Assembly (NCBI GenBank): GCA_900155495.1 | Contig: FTLJ01000476.1 | Coordinates: forward strand, 1-64,000 | DNA from: Porogramme epimiltina | Lineage: Eukaryota > Basidiomycota > Agaricomycetes > Polyporales > Polyporaceae | Reading direction: 5' to 3' | DNA length: 64,000 nt | Part shown: positions 1-12,338 of the stretch, in pieces | How positions within the stretch are numbered: position 1 is the first letter of the stretch | Layout: every line of letters starts with the position of its first letter | Notes under the pieces: generated by a model | Told to the model about the DNA's origin: nothing | The model's database searches: none | What the model saw: the letters and a program-made list of their open reading frames with translations, nothing else | Position numbers and translations under genes: made by a program

Positions 1-899
1 CGGCAGCGAGCGGGATCACTCACCAGGAATTTCCATGTTCACGCTCACGCGCCAGTCGACGGCGTGCTTCGGGCAGTGGACGTTGAGGTCTCCGAGGCGC
101 ACCTTGCGCACGCACGCGCGCACCGCGCCCGTCTTCTCGTCGCGCGTCACGCGCACCTTCTCCCCGCGCGGCGTCCCGTCCGGCGGCGGGAAGAAGTTGT
201 CGACGAGGTGCAGGTGCTCGTACGAGATCTCCAGCGCGGGCTGCTCGACCTTGAGCTTGTTCAGGAGCTTGTTGAGGTGCTGGTGCTGCCGCTGCGTGGC
301 GGGCGGGCGCAGCACAGCGCGCGGGCGGGCACAGGGGGGAAGACGGGATGGGCACGGGCGGGCGGGAGCAAATGGATAGAGGACGGGGACGTACCGACGA
401 CATGTTCGACTCGAACCGCACCTCAATCGTATTCGGCGCGAGGACTGGGAGGACGCACCGTCAGCGCGTGGGGCTCGACACGCACGGCACCACCCGCGCA
501 AGACCAATAAGAAGACGCACTAGTCTCGACGAGGACGGGGAGCTGTATCCGCTGAGTCCCCCCGCGCTCTTTTAGGACGCCGATCTTGGCCTCGACCTCG
601 ATAACACCGCCCGCGTCTGGGGGGCGAGTGCCGATGGTGTGGTGGATGAAGTCCGCGATTTGGCGGATGAACTCGTCGAGCGGCTCGACGCCCACGATGG
701 ACGGCGAGAGCATCGGAAGGCCGCTCTGCGGTGATTGGGAGCTATGTCCGTTGGATGCTGAGTGGTTCTCCGGAGGGTGTGAAGAGGAATGCGCGCGTGA
801 GGAGGACGGCCGAGGAGAGGAATGGCGGGCGCGTTTTGGGGGGCGTGAGGAGTGTGGGTCGTGTTCGAATTCCTCGTCCGAGTGATTGTGGTTGTCCAT
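1..899 (-). CDS. CET1: mRNA 5'-triphosphatase (capping enzyme beta subunit), 3' end cut by window
   Basis: This removes the gamma phosphate of nascent mRNA 5' ends, the first step of cap formation in the nucleus. The start is the ATG at 899, giving an acidic/Ser-rich N-terminus (MDNHNHSDEEFEHD) like the disordered arm of fungal Cet1. The tunnel-fold strand EVEAKIG carries the two metal-binding Glu. After two introns come RFESNMSS, then RQHQHLNKLLNKL, then RVTRDEKTG and RKVRLGDLNVHCPKHAVDWR, which match the Arg/Lys-rich tunnel walls. The MSS/RQH junction uses gtacgt...cgcag; a short intron ending near 430 is inferred to join the first two exons. The last visible exon ends MEIP at a gtgagt donor near position 19, so the acidic EIE-type C-terminal strand lies outside the window. 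Family assignment is firm; the exact splicing of the second junction is inferred. Confidence 0.85.
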
Positions 900-1321
900 G
901 GAAGTTTGATGGATAGGATACCAGCCCGCGGGGGGTACTACCACGGAACGGCCGTGATGTTGCCAATGGAGGAGGTGAGAGGAGAGGGCGAGTGTCGTTG
1001 CCGAGAAAGTCGGACGCCGCATCGCGTGCAGGCAATCCTATGACGCGCACGTGGCTGACGCGCTCAACTAACGAGCGGTCCGGAGCTGGAATGGTTCATT
1101 TTCTGCCGTGTTATTTCGTCCTGTATATTGTGTAGGTCCTACTCGCAAACCACGACTACCCTGAGAGTACTGTATAAAATGTATAACAGATAAAATCCCC
1201 TGAGCTTGGCGCAACGAAGGCAGCATGTTGCTTCCGCAGCTTCACCGGTCCGTGCACCCTCACAAGCCCTCTCTATAGATCATAGGTCCTTCCTCCACCT
1301 ATCCAGGCATCACTACAGTAT
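900..1321. other. intergenic region, 5' of Cet1-like gene and 3' of D-lactate dehydrogenase
   Basis: No coding exon can be supported here. It holds the promoter of the minus-strand capping gene and the 3' UTR of the minus-strand lactate dehydrogenase. A short AT-rich stretch (about 1100-1200) separates the two genes. Confidence 0.5.
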
Positions 1322-3791
1322 TCAGTGATCCTTCTCTGACTTCGGTAGGTCCGGGTACAGCTGATCGTGCATGACCACTCGTCAATACGGGTTCACGAAC
1401 ACAATCACAGTGGTCAAACTTACCTTGCCAGGGTTGAACAAGTTGTGCGGGTCCAGCGCGCGCTTGACCGTCTTCATGAGCTCTACCGTACCTTCTCCAA
1501 GCTCGTCGTACAAGTACGCCTTCTTTCCAATCCCCACACCGTGCTCGCCAGTGCACGTCCCGTCGAGCGCGATCGCGCGCTTCACCATCCGGTCCACCGC
1601 GCCGTGGATCGCGTCGACCTCATGGTCTTCGCGGAACACGAGAGCAGTGTGGAAGTTGCCTGGGCGCGCGTCAGCAACTTGGACATGTACACAGAGCTGG
1701 AGTGACATACCATCTCCAACGTGGCCAATAATCGTGTAGAGGATGCCGTGCTTCTCCAGGTCCTCCTTCGTCTGGTACACCAGATCCGGGAGCTTCGATG
1801 GTGGCACGCTACGATCGCAACGTCACCCAACTATCCCCATTTGCGCACCTCCTATCCCTGACTCACCAGACATCCGTGCTCCACACGCGCGAGCCGGGGA
1901 GGAGCGCCATACTCGAGTAAAGCGCGTTCTTGCGGTCCATCCACAGGTCCGCAGCCTCTTTGTCCGAACGCGCGACGACGAAGCCCGTCGAGCCGTGTTG
2001 CTGCGTGATGCGCTTCACAACATCCGCCGTCTCCTGCAACGCGCGCGGCGTCGGGCCCTGGAACTTGAAGAACAGGCTGTCCTTCTCCGGCCACTTGCGC
2101 GACGACTGCCCGTATATATTCGTCGCGCGCATGAACTGCACGTCCACGAGCTCAACGCACTCTGCGGGGACTCGCAGTCAGGCGAAACGGCCACACTTCG
2201 GGGATCCGCACGGGACTCACGAATGCCCACGCCCGAGTTGACGATCTCGGTGACCGCTTCCGCAGCAGCGCGCACATCCGGGAACTGCGCGACAGCGACG
2301 TTGGTCGGAAGCAAGGGCGCGAGGCGCAACGTAACTGCGCGACAGCACATCAGCTCTCACGTCCCCCGAGTAACACACCCGCCCTTACCTTCCGTAACGA
2401 CACCCAGAGTGCCCTCCGCGCCAATGAACAGCTTCGTAGTGTCGAAGCCGGCGGACGACTTGCGCGCCCGTCGCCGGGTCTTGATGACCTCACCCGAAGG
2501 CAACACGACGGTCTGACGGAAGACATGCGTCAGAACGCGCGCAATCGAAGGATGCGTTGGAACCTCGGCTACGCACCGCGTTCAAGAACCATTCGCCCTT
2601 CGCGGTCCCATAGCGTACGGCATTGGCTGCGCACGGAGTTAGGATGCGTGGAACTGGACGATGACGTTAACGTACTGCCAGAGCAGCCGGTGCTCAGCAT
2701 CCCCCCAATCGTTGCGCCGGGAGCTGGGTCGAGCTATGCGTGGCATGTAGGTCAGCCAGCTGCTGCGCGTGGTGGAGGCGGGCGAGTACGGACCGGGAAG
2801 AATAGTGGAATGCCTGAGAACGAACGTCAGCGACGCGTTAGAACCCCTCGAAAACCAAACTAACCCTTTTTCTTCAATGTCTCGTTGAGGTCCATCCAGC
2901 GAATACCGGGTTGGCAGATCACGTCCGAGTTACCCTCTGTGAAGGAGACGTCAGAGTAAGATCGACTCGTTCAAGACGAGATCCCCCACCATTAATTTCG
3001 ATGATTTTGTCCATCTTTGACATGTCGATGCTAATACCACCAACAGAGGGCTTGAAAGGGCGAGGTCAGACTCGTTTGTGATGGGGAATGACACACCAGA
3101 AAGGACAAGGATCTTACTCACCGCACGGAAGTGACCCTCAAGACTGGTAGCCCCAGAGTAGGGGATGACGGGCATCTTATACTTGACTGCCGTCTTAACA
3201 ACCTTGACGACGTCCTCGGTCGACTGGGGCCATACAACCACAGACGGCCATGAGCCTGTGTACGAGCCAATCAGTTACATGTCCTGGCATATGCGGACAC
3301 GCCCTCTTGCCAACGGTTCGTCTCTCTCAAACACCACAGAGGTCGAGAGTGAACTTACTGGGATGGTAGTCGTTCTCCGAGAACCCATGCTCCTCCAAGT
3401 GCCCCGGATCCGTCGACACCGCATCCTCGCCTGGAAGGAGCTGCCTGAGCTCTTCTATACCCTTCTTGAAGTCATCCGGAGACCCGTATTTGCTGTTGAG
3501 CTCAATAGGCCCCTCCGCCGCGGCGCCCTCCGACTGGTACGTCGCAAAGTAGTAGCCAAGCGCGCCGCTGAGCACGGACCCAACCGCAAATGCCAGAGGT
3601 GCACTCGAGCCCGAGCTCTTCTGCTGTTCTGGTGGGGGGACAGAGGTCGAGGACGAGGAGCTATTCCAGCGGGGATGCGTCTGTGCGAGGGCAGGCGGGG
3701 CGCGCCTCGAGGCCACAGGTGCTGCTCGTGGGACGCGGCGCGCGGAGGTAGAGAGGAGGGTGCGGCATGATGAGAGGCTGGTCCGCTGCAT
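1322..3791 (-). CDS. DLD1: mitochondrial D-lactate dehydrogenase (cytochrome), FAD-linked
   Basis: Oxidises D-lactate to pyruvate and passes electrons to cytochrome c at the inner mitochondrial membrane. The first exon (ATG at 3791) encodes an Arg/Ser-rich presequence, a Ser-rich stretch and a membrane anchor ([18 protein letters not shown]). The PCMH-type FAD domain follows: [62 protein letters not shown]. The C-terminal FAD-oxidase domain ends in [14 protein letters not shown] and [13 protein letters not shown]. Splicing gtaagt...atcag after NPGK adds [12 protein letters not shown] and a TGA at 1322-1324. The junction [13 protein letters not shown] also splices cleanly. At least seven small exons; all conserved blocks are intact, so it looks functional. 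A D-2-hydroxyglutarate dehydrogenase is the main alternative, but the presequence-plus-anchor layout fits Dld1 better. Confidence 0.9.
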
Positions 3792-4252
3792 GGCTGGTGA
3801 GCTAGCTTCGTCCGGGGCAGTGTGGGCAGAGAGGAGGGGGTGGGAGGGTGGACGCGACGAGTTGTAGTGAGCCGTGCGAGGAGTCAGTCGGCCACAGAAG
3901 AGAAGCTTCGCGTGTCTCGCAGTAGTTTGTTGGCCGAAGGAGCCATCGGCCGCGGTGGGACGGACAAGGCCGACTGGCACGTCAATTCCCTCGACGAGCA
4001 CGACCGACGCGGCCTTGCCCTGTCCACGGGACCTTCCCCGCACACCCTCCGGTCCGACCTCCGCCACCAACTTATGTCAGCGCCCTCGTACTAATCACGT
4101 CATCCACTACTCGAGCTCGCCACTCACGGCCTTCAAGTCGTCAGAAACTCGGATTGCGTGGCTCAAAATTACGGCGGGACGAGGACTACAGATACACCTA
4201 GCAACTCCTTCTCCTAAAAGTACAGGGACCTATGCATGCTTCCAACCCAGTT
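3792..4252. other. intergenic, promoter side of D-lactate dehydrogenase
   Basis: Lies between the ATG of the lactate dehydrogenase and the stop of the HECT ligase, both minus strand. It contains ORFs on both strands without splice support or recognisable domains. I see no gene here. Confidence 0.5.
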
Positions 4253-7200
4253 TTATGACAAATCGAAACCCGCGTTCGAGTTTATCGCCTGCAGCAGCTT
4301 CTCCCGCAGCTGCGAAGCAGTCTTGTATCTCGGTAGCTAAAATCATGTCGTATCCCCGTCAGGAGTCTGTGGAGGCGTGAACTATATCTGAACACACCTT
4401 CAGCAAGTTTACGCAAGTGCTCGCAGTCGGTAGCCGATTCTCATCGTCGGACGCGTCCCGGATGGCAAAGTTCGGTCTCAGCTCCTTGAATCCCCTAGGC
4501 GCGACAGTCAGCAAGAGAAAACTTTTTGATAGGTCAAGACCGGACGCACAGCAACGGAGGCCGACTGCAGCTCGTCGCGAAGCGTAGCAGCTTCCTGCGG
4601 TCTTCCTGGTTGAACGTGTTGACAACCTGAAAAGAGTGCCGTCAGCACTCCCCCGCACAACAGCAAGCGTATCCTACGCACCTGCCAGAACAGCTGGATT
4701 GTGTACTCGTGGTCGTTGTAAAGGCCCCCGTACTGCGTGCTCCCACGCAGATCGTCGAGGTCTATGGGTGAATTTACGCCGCCGAGCAGGATCTGCAGCT
4801 CTTGCTGGTTGAACATCCTTCGCAGCTCGCTTCGTCAGCTTACCGATAGTGCACACGACGCCAAAAAAGCTTACCTGAGCCACTTAGGGTCGATCATCTC
4901 GGACAGACCCTCGAAGAACGCAGCGCTCTGCTTCTTAATCTGCTTCGTGAGGCGGTAGTGCGCTACGAGGTAGATATACTGAAGCCTATTCTCCCGCGTG
5001 ACGGGGATATTGCTCCCATTTGGTATCAGGTCTACAGAGTTGGTCGTGCCGAACTCTGGGGGTCGCGTGGAAGCAGTGAGGAAGCGTTTCCGGTTGACTG
5101 AGGTGTATCAACGCACCTTCCTCTGCCATTGTAAAGTTCAATGACAGCTCTTCGGGGTCACCTGTGTAGTGCTTGAGGAATATCAGGCCTTGATAGAGCT
5201 CCGGATCGAGGGAGGCAAGGTCATCGAGCCAGCTCTGTTTGTCGAGCCACTGTGCCAGACTGTCAGTGCCCACGTAGAGGGCTCCAGAAAAAGTTGAACT
5301 CACCTTTGCAAGGAAGAACCCAGCGAACGCCACGTCGACGAGGATACCGTCGTACAGCGCCTTACCCAGGATCCGCCCAATGAAGCGGTACCACGCCAAG
5401 CTATGCGCCTCCGTCGCGAGCGAGTGCGGCGCCGGGTACAGCTCGTTCTTCTTGTTCGCGAGCCACAGCCCGCGGTCCGTGTCGAACACCTCCTTGCACA
5501 AGCTCGTCAAAAACTCCTTGAACACCCCACCCCCGTCGATGCCCGCCTCCTCCTGGTCGAACTGGTCCACGAACGTGATCGCGATCGGCGCGCGCAGGTC
5601 GATGTCCCCAAGCCGGTCGAACCCGTCCTGCGCGATATGCATCCGCCGGATCGTCACGCGCATCGTGCCCATCCGTCCCCCGCGCCACGGCGCAAGTCCG
5701 CGCGCCTCCATGTCATTCGCGACGAACCGCCGGAAGATGCCCACGCGCACGTCGAACGGCACCGCGAACGGGATGTTGTTCAGCACCCCGAGGCGCGGCG
5801 AGAGGTACGCGACCTGTCGCTTGTTAAGCGCTTGCGCGCGCAGGCCATGGTCGGGCTGCTGTGACAGCTGCTTCTCTTCAAGACTGTCGAGGAACAAGGG
5901 TAAGTGCGATGGAGAGCGGGCGCAGTGGCGGGGCGCTCACATGGCGGCCTGAATGAACGACGTCATGTCCACTTGTGAGGTGACAAGCCAGTGCTCTGGG
6001 GGCGTAAATGGCCGCCTTGAGCTGGGCAAGAGCAATGGTAGAACATCAGCTACGCGCCCATGGATATCGAGTACAAACTTACTCTCGCGCGTGCAGTGCT
6101 TGCAGACACCGTGTTGCCTTCTCCCGCACATTCTCCCACTTGACCTGACCGAGCCCAGGAACCGTCTCCTGCGCGCTCGCCGGGTCTTCGCGCCAGTAGA
6201 GCGCGAATGCGATATTAAGGAGCTTGCGTGAGAGCGCAGTGAGCTCGTCGAGAGTGAGAGGATTTCTTGGCACGTTCGGGTTGGATCCGCTTCCAAAGAA
6301 CTCGTCGTCGCCCATCGTCAAGAGCGCCTGGGTATAGAGGTCCGCAAGGAGCAATAGTGGCGGCCAGTGTATTGAGTGTTCAGGTTCTATGAGGACAAGT
6401 CATTAGGTCGGTAAGGTATAGTGGCGCACTTGGTAGGCACGTACTAATGATTTCTGAGTAGGTGTCGTCCCGACCAAGTGGTGTGCTCCGAACATACGCA
6501 CGGTATATCTCCCTGACAAATCCGCCCTTGTTATAAGCTACAAGAGTGCTTAGCACCTTATCTCGTCTGGTTGGCCAAACAGTGCTGAGAGCGAAGCAGA
6601 ACGACATCAGTGGTAAGAGCAGCGTCTGATTCTGCGAAGCGCGCAAAAGTGTTTGAATGTGGTCCGAGGCAGGGAGTGTTTGAAGCCTTTTTCGTGTCCT
6701 CTCATCGAGTTGAGGTAGAAGCTGCTTGGGCTCGAATGATGCAACGATTTCTACATGCGTTTCTGGTTCATCATCAGAGTCATCATCGGCCCAATTCCTG
6801 GCATCGGGTTTATTTGCGGGAGGTTCTAGCGCGTGTGTGGGGAGGGCATTCATAAGCAAGGCGGCGAGCTGCAAATAAGTGGCGAAAGCGGGTGGAGGGA
6901 GCGTGTTGTATCTAGGTGGCATGAAAGCCGACAAATTAGCGAGGAGATGGACTTTTGGCTCTATTGATGACAATGCAGGGCTGTTGATGATATCGAGGGA
7001 CACAAAATTTAGAGAAGCGAGGGGCAGACGCGCAGAGAATGGCCCGAGGGCGGGGAGGAGCCGATTAGGGAGCAGTGGGATGGTAAGGATAGAAAGCAAT
7101 AGCTCTCTCAATGAATCGGGGAGGTTGTCGGCATGGGAGAGGGGCGCCACAAGAAGGGATGCGACGGGAGAAAGTATGGGGGATGCTTTTGTGGCAGGAA

Positions 7201-7917
7201 CAGGCTGTTAATACAAAGAAGTGTTACTCTCCCTTTCATGCAGAGATCATACATGGAATGCTTACGAGTTGTAGCACCACACTCCTCAGAAAGGAGTAGA
7301 AACCGTGCGAGACGAGATAATTGGAGATGGTGCGGCTCTCGGGGTTTTCAGATAAGAGGATGGTAAGTGCAGCGATATGTGCTGGCGCATACTGCGATCT
7401 AGGGGACTTTATGGGGTGGACAATAGTAAATTAGTAGGAAAACATACCTGAGATCGCGGGACAAGGACTGGAGAAGCAGGCGACCAGTACGCTGCAGCAG
7501 CACGACTGAGCTCTGATCAGACTGTGCAAGCACATCTGCAAGGGAGTGAGGGAAGGAACACGAGACAGGTGACATGCACGCACCTTTTTGAGATGATGTG
7601 ACTACCACAGACCAATGCCCTAAAGACTCCTCGTCCTTACCAAGGAGAACGAGACATCGCAGAGCAGTGATAGAGGCGACGTCCTGCTCGAACGTAGCAC
7701 GTAATGACTGCCTGACCGACTGCTTGGCAGCGTGACCTCTCCAAAACCTCTGTATATGCACCACAGCGTCTTGCCTACGCTTGAGATCGTTGCGTTGGAG
7801 CCTACGAAGCTTGGCTTCCGATACGATGTCGTTGTAGGAGGTGGCGGAATGGTTTCCGCCGAGGTTAATCTCCCTCCTACGTTTGTTTGGGGTGTCCCCA
7901 AAGAGAGGCAAGTCCAT
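4253..7917 (-). CDS. HECT-type E3 ubiquitin ligase, Hul5/UBE3C-like
   Basis: Transfers ubiquitin from an E2 to substrate through a thioester on a HECT cysteine; the Hul5/UBE3C group works with the proteasome in clearing misfolded proteins. The start at 7917 gives MDLPLFGDTPNKRRREINLGG followed by an IQ-like helix (VVHIQRFWRGHAAKQ), the usual N-terminal signature of this group. The middle (about 6400-7150) is helical and poorly conserved. The HECT domain runs from about 5900: VPFDVRVGIFRRFV, FVDQFDQEEAGIDGGGVFKEF, LARFIGRILGKALYD-type block, FGTTNSVDLIPNG-type linker. The active-site block LPTASTCVNLLK contains the catalytic Cys. A last intron then leads to LPRYKTASQLREKLL ending FDLS and TAA at 4253-4255. 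The protein is about 1,000 residues, in the family range. Alternative: another HECT ligase with an IQ helix. Confidence 0.88.
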
Positions 7918-8297
7918 AAGAAATGTGGTGGAAAGAGAAGAGGTGAAGTGCTGCAAGCAGACGAAATCGAAATGCGAAGGGAGGACTCGAGCTCTCTGCC
8001 TGGCGCGAGGCTCGCCGAAACGTCCGCGGCACGTACGCGTACGCGCATCATGTGATTGAAATGATGTAATTCTTCCCACGTGGGGTGACGTCAGAAGCGA
8101 CAAGGAAACTCGGACGCGGCTGCGGGTTTGCAGAGTCTCGCTCTCCCCAGTCTCGTCCGGATCTCGCTGCTCCTCTCGGTCTCCACCTCCAAACTCTGCC
8201 TTGCCCACGCCACCATGACTTACTATTTCATAGTTCCCACATGCTACCCTTGCGCTTCGTATCTTAGCCGTCCGCCTCTCCTGTGCCCATCTCTGCC
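7918..8297. promoter_or_regulatory. shared divergent promoter region
   Basis: This 380-base gap separates the divergent HECT ligase (minus) and membrane protein gene (plus), so it should hold both promoters. It contains a tgacgtca-type element (ggggtgacgtcagaag, near 8082-8096), which resembles a CRE/bZIP site. No regulator is demonstrated; the site call is inference. Confidence 0.35.
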
Positions 8298-9376
8298 ATG
8301 CCTTCCAGTTCAGACTCATCCTCATCAACCGCTTTCAATCCTTCAGGACCTCCCCCTTTGAACTACACTGTTAAGACCAATCGACGAGAGGCCGCCATTT
8401 CCATATTCTTCACCCTCATCTTCGTCGAAGCTGGTGTCCTTCCTCTTATACTCTTTTACTCGATAAGATGGGGGGCACACGTCTCTACCACCACCAACCT
8501 CGCCATCATCACTTCCCTTGTCGGGACATATTCGGGGTACAAGCTGGCGCGACGTTCGTACTATCTCTTCATCAAGGATGGCTGCCATCAGCGCAGACCC
8601 CTTGGAGCAAGTAGGTTTGGCCCGGATGCGTTCACGTACGTCTCTCTTGCTCCGCTCCTTCAATGCGGCACACAACGCAACCTCGTCATACACCCCTCGC
8701 AGGATACAAATCGGACTAGGGATGACCGGTTTCTTCACACCACTCGTCATTGGCTCGTCGTTGTAAGTCTTGAGTTCATTCTGCCACCACGAATCGTTCT
8801 CACGTGTTTGTCGTTGCCAGAAACCCGGGGTCGGTCCACACAGTAGCCATGTCTCTGTCCTGCTTCATGATCACTTTCTGCTTCCCGCTCCTCCTCACTG
8901 GAATTTGGCCGCACTGCCTCAAGATGCCCTTTCGTGTCTCTTCAATGCCACCCTGGACGCCCCTCCCTCCCGCCGTCTACACTCTAGTAGAGGACATCGT
9001 CGCCGTCGACGCAGGCGGGTGCGTCGAGTTCCGCCAAGCCTGGCGCATCCGCTACGAGCACTCTGCGATAATGCGCCGCATTGTTCGCCTCACTTCACTC
9101 TGGTGGGGCTCGTCGGGCATGTTCTTCGCCGGCGTTTTCATCGCCGTGGCGTGGACGACGGCGGATGACATAGGCTACGGTGTAGGATGGGGACTCCCAT
9201 GGTTATGGGCGATAGCCTCAGGCACGTTCACCGTCTGGTGGGTGAACAAGGAGCTTCAGCGCGAACAGGCCGAGTGGAGTCGTCCAGGCGTACACGAAAT
9301 TATCAGTCTGCATATTGCCCAGACCCACGACGAGGAAAAGGTCGCACGACAAGTAACTCACGACGGAATAGTTTGA
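8298..9376 (+). CDS. multi-pass membrane protein of unknown function
   Basis: I do not recognise a characterised family. The start MPSSSDSSSSTAF (ATG at 8298) leads to a soluble N-terminus and then hydrophobic segments: ISIFFTLIFVEAGVLPLILFY, NLAIITSLVGTY, IGLGMTGFFTPLVIGS, MITFCFPLLLTGIW, WWGSSGMFFAGVFIAVAW and a Trp-rich last helix (GLPWLWAIASGTFTVWWV). A cytosolic tail ends KVARQVTHDGIV. Two introns can be placed: after the segment ending at about 8609 (gtaggt...cgcag) and after GSSL (gtaagt...tgccag). This is a typical small basidiomycete integral membrane protein with about six or seven helices. It is divergently transcribed from the HECT ligase. Confidence 0.7.
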
Positions 9377-10243
9377 TGGTGTTCTAAATATGTCCATCGG
9401 TGATTCGTTCCACATTTGTAGCCGGGTACTTACCTACAGTACGTTAGCGTTCCTTATTTGTCCGAGTCGTATTCTTATGGTTCTAGTTCATGTAGCTATA
9501 ATCTCCCTCCATATTCGATGCCCAATTTTACCGTTACAGTATGTTCCGAGTTCGCCGAGAGGACACGATGATGTTTGCACACACCTCGCAGCTGGGCATT
9601 GAACATGGGTACCTTGATCGTCCTTCTATCCTTGCTTGATATCGATGATGATTACGAGTATCTGTGCTAATGCTGCTATCTCTCTCTAGGGCATCAAACC
9701 TCGCACAAATGCCTATTCGGTTACCTCATGAGCGAGTCTATGTTCAGCCCCAGTTCGCCCTAAGTCAAAGTGAGAGCAGCCCCCATCAGCTGCGGGGTGA
9801 GGTCCGAAACTCCAGCTGTCTTCCTCGGATGCGCGCAGCGTCCCCGCCTTTCCCCGCACTTGTTGATTCACGTACAACTGTCACGTCCCTGTCCGCTCAC
9901 GGGCTTCAAACGTATCATTCAAACCTTATCCCAGTCATCGGTTTCCGCAGCCTTAGAGGAAAATCATGAACCTGCCCACCTCCGGACTGTGCGCGCTGTT
10001 CCACCTTTCGCTACACTAATGGAATGAAAGCTGTACGGTGGCGTCCTTTCATCGCCGCTCAATCCATGAATGGTTGTTCATCTGCCTGTTAATAGTGACC
10101 CCCTAAACAACGATGCCACCCAACTATCATGCGGTGAGGTCATGTAACGTCCATGGGAAGCTGGAATTTCCGGTATAAATTATGGTCAGTCTCTTCGTCA
10201 GACATGTTAGCAGACAGCCCCATATCCCATCTTTCAGGTTCCA
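9377..10243. other. 867-base intergenic region
   Basis: Short ORFs occur on the plus strand (for example 9664-9969 and 9770-10027), but none has splice support or recognisable domains. It likely holds the 3' UTR of the upstream gene and the promoter of the downstream one. Confidence 0.45.
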
Positions 10244-11900
10244 ATGTCCCTCGGACCCCTCCACTACATGCGCGACGCGATACGTCAACGTCGACTCCGG
10301 AAGGTCGCACGCAAGCACCCTCGCTTCGTCGCGGGCGCGCTCGCGACGCTCTTTCTGGGAGTCGTCAGTACCACGATGCTCGTTTCTGATGTCGGCGCCG
10401 CATTCGGCAGTGACATTCCCGTTATGAGCGGGATACAAACACTCGACAATCCGGATACTGTAGACGATTCCGCGCCGGGTGTGAGTATCTGACCAATAGT
10501 TGATCCTGGGGCGTCTGAAGCTCAACTCACTTGCACAGATCGGCCTCGCATTTGTTCCTCTCAACATTGACCTCACCTCGTCGTCCATCACATTCAACTG
10601 GTGGCCCACAGGTTGCAACTTGCCGGCCCCGGATATACCCCCACGTGGCTGGATCGACACACCATCGGGCAGAGAACTGTCGAAGCTAGGCTGTGGGCAA
10701 TCACCAGACTCGTTCACCGTCTGGGTTGACTCGTACGTTCCTTCTGATGCTCGACATCCCGAAAGTCTCTCTCAAACCTCTGTATAGGAATCCGTTCTAC
10801 TCTTGGAACGCCTCTAATGCTCTCGTAAGCAACGACGAGTCCTCCTCAATCTCGTACGTTCTATTTCTATACGAGGATAGTCAAAGCTTCGGATGCGAGT
10901 ACTGATGAGCGAAGGTTTACACCTCAGGAAACCTTCGACACGACACATAACTTCACCTGGATCTCCACCGACGAGTCACTTGCCTTCCGACGCCAGCATT
11001 CGATCTCGGCCTGGTACCCGTATGACAAATACACTGTCAGCACCACGCTCGAGGTTTTTAGCGGGAGCAACACGTCTGGTGCCACTCCCGCACTCCCGAT
11101 CCGCTTTTTGCATTTGTACGGCGGGTTATCCGGCCACAACCTCCGCATCGACACTCTTCAATATGTGAAGACGTCACGGAGCAACCTCGCACTCTACGTC
11201 GTCTTCTCTATTCGCGTAAGTCCTGTGCTTGCGCATAGTACCATCACCCAACGTCTCACACAGGTGATTTGACAGCGCTGCATCGGTGTAAAAGTGTTCG
11301 CGATTACTCTATTCCTCACCAATTATACCCTCGCTGCAGCTATGGTGTGGGTCGCCGTCTGCGGGCACTTTGGCGGACCGCTCCCCGAGTCTGCTCTCTT
11401 CCTACCACTTACGAACATCCTCCTCCTCCCTCAACTTCGAGCCGCAATGCCAGGGGTCCCTGATTTTGGTGCGACTTGATGCTCCTCTGTTACTGCTCCT
11501 CAAATATGTCTTATCACGACTTTCCCCGCAGGAATATTCATGGACCTATTCGGGTATTACGTGAACATTGTAGCGGTAAGAATAAATATTTTCCTCTATG
11601 AAGCCCAGCGCTCACGCCTCAATTACATTCGTTCCTCTCTAGATCGTTTTCTCAGCCATAGTCATGTTTTTCAAGATCATTGCACACCACACACGGAGAG
11701 AGCAGCAACCCTCCGGGCTTCTCCATACAGACGTTGAGGCCAGCCCACATGAACCTCAGTCCTTCTCATGTCTAACGGAGCACAAGGACCCCTTCGCCGT
11801 TCATATCGATGTGGCGCTTCATCGACCCCATAGCCCACCGGGTTCAGAGAAAGCCAGTAACATATTTACGATAGAGCACATCGAGGACGTTATGCTTTAA
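10244..11900 (+). CDS. membrane protein, DUF4436-like
   Basis: At least six exons. The N-terminal region is basic, then one membrane helix (FVAGALATLFLGVVSTTML). A large extracytoplasmic domain follows with IGLAFVPLNIDLTSSSITFNW, a Cys pair (GCNLP...LGCG), NPFYSWNAS glycosylation sites and the block SISAWYPYDKYTVSTTLEVF. The C-terminus has three further helices (CIGVKVFAITLFLTNYTLAAA, LFLPLTNILLLPQL, IVFSAIVMFFKIIAHH) and a cytosolic tail ending IEHIEDVML. One N-terminal helix, a beta-rich domain with a YPYDKY-type motif and three C-terminal helices recall DUF4436 proteins of fungi and mycobacteria. That link is from memory of the domain layout, not a search. Function unknown. The first intron (gtgagt...gcacag) and last junctions are canonical. 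Confidence 0.6.
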
Positions 11901-12338
11901 ACAGAGCCGTAGACACGACGTTCTGCGTCACATTCCAAGGGAGTGTAATATTAGGTTGATGTAATGAATCAGTCATGTACTTCGAGTCTTATCATGTGTC
12001 TACAACACTTTGAGTATCTGTATCGAGAGGAGTCCAGGATAGTGCGTCATGATAGTCAGCCCGCTGCGGAATAGAAGACGGATGTGCATCACTGCCTAGT
12101 CATATAGTACTCGATATCATGGCATCTTTTCACAAATCTGATCCACTTCCGTCCTTATAACTAATTGGTTACATTCTTGTCCTGTGTGTTATGTTTTCGC
12201 CACGCTCATCTATGCACATGCATTGCAAACCGCCCTGCCGAGTTTTCCTGTGCGCTCCGTCTCCCCAGTCACTTAACCGGAGGTCAAATTTGCCAATCAC
12301 CTGCCTAACTCGATCAATTCCACTACCATCTACGAGGT
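11901..12338. other. intergenic, left edge of the duplicated block
   Basis: No gene seen. From about 12051 onward the sequence matches 16309 onward in unit B, starting with gatagtcagccc, so the left boundary of the duplication lies within this gap. Confidence 0.5.
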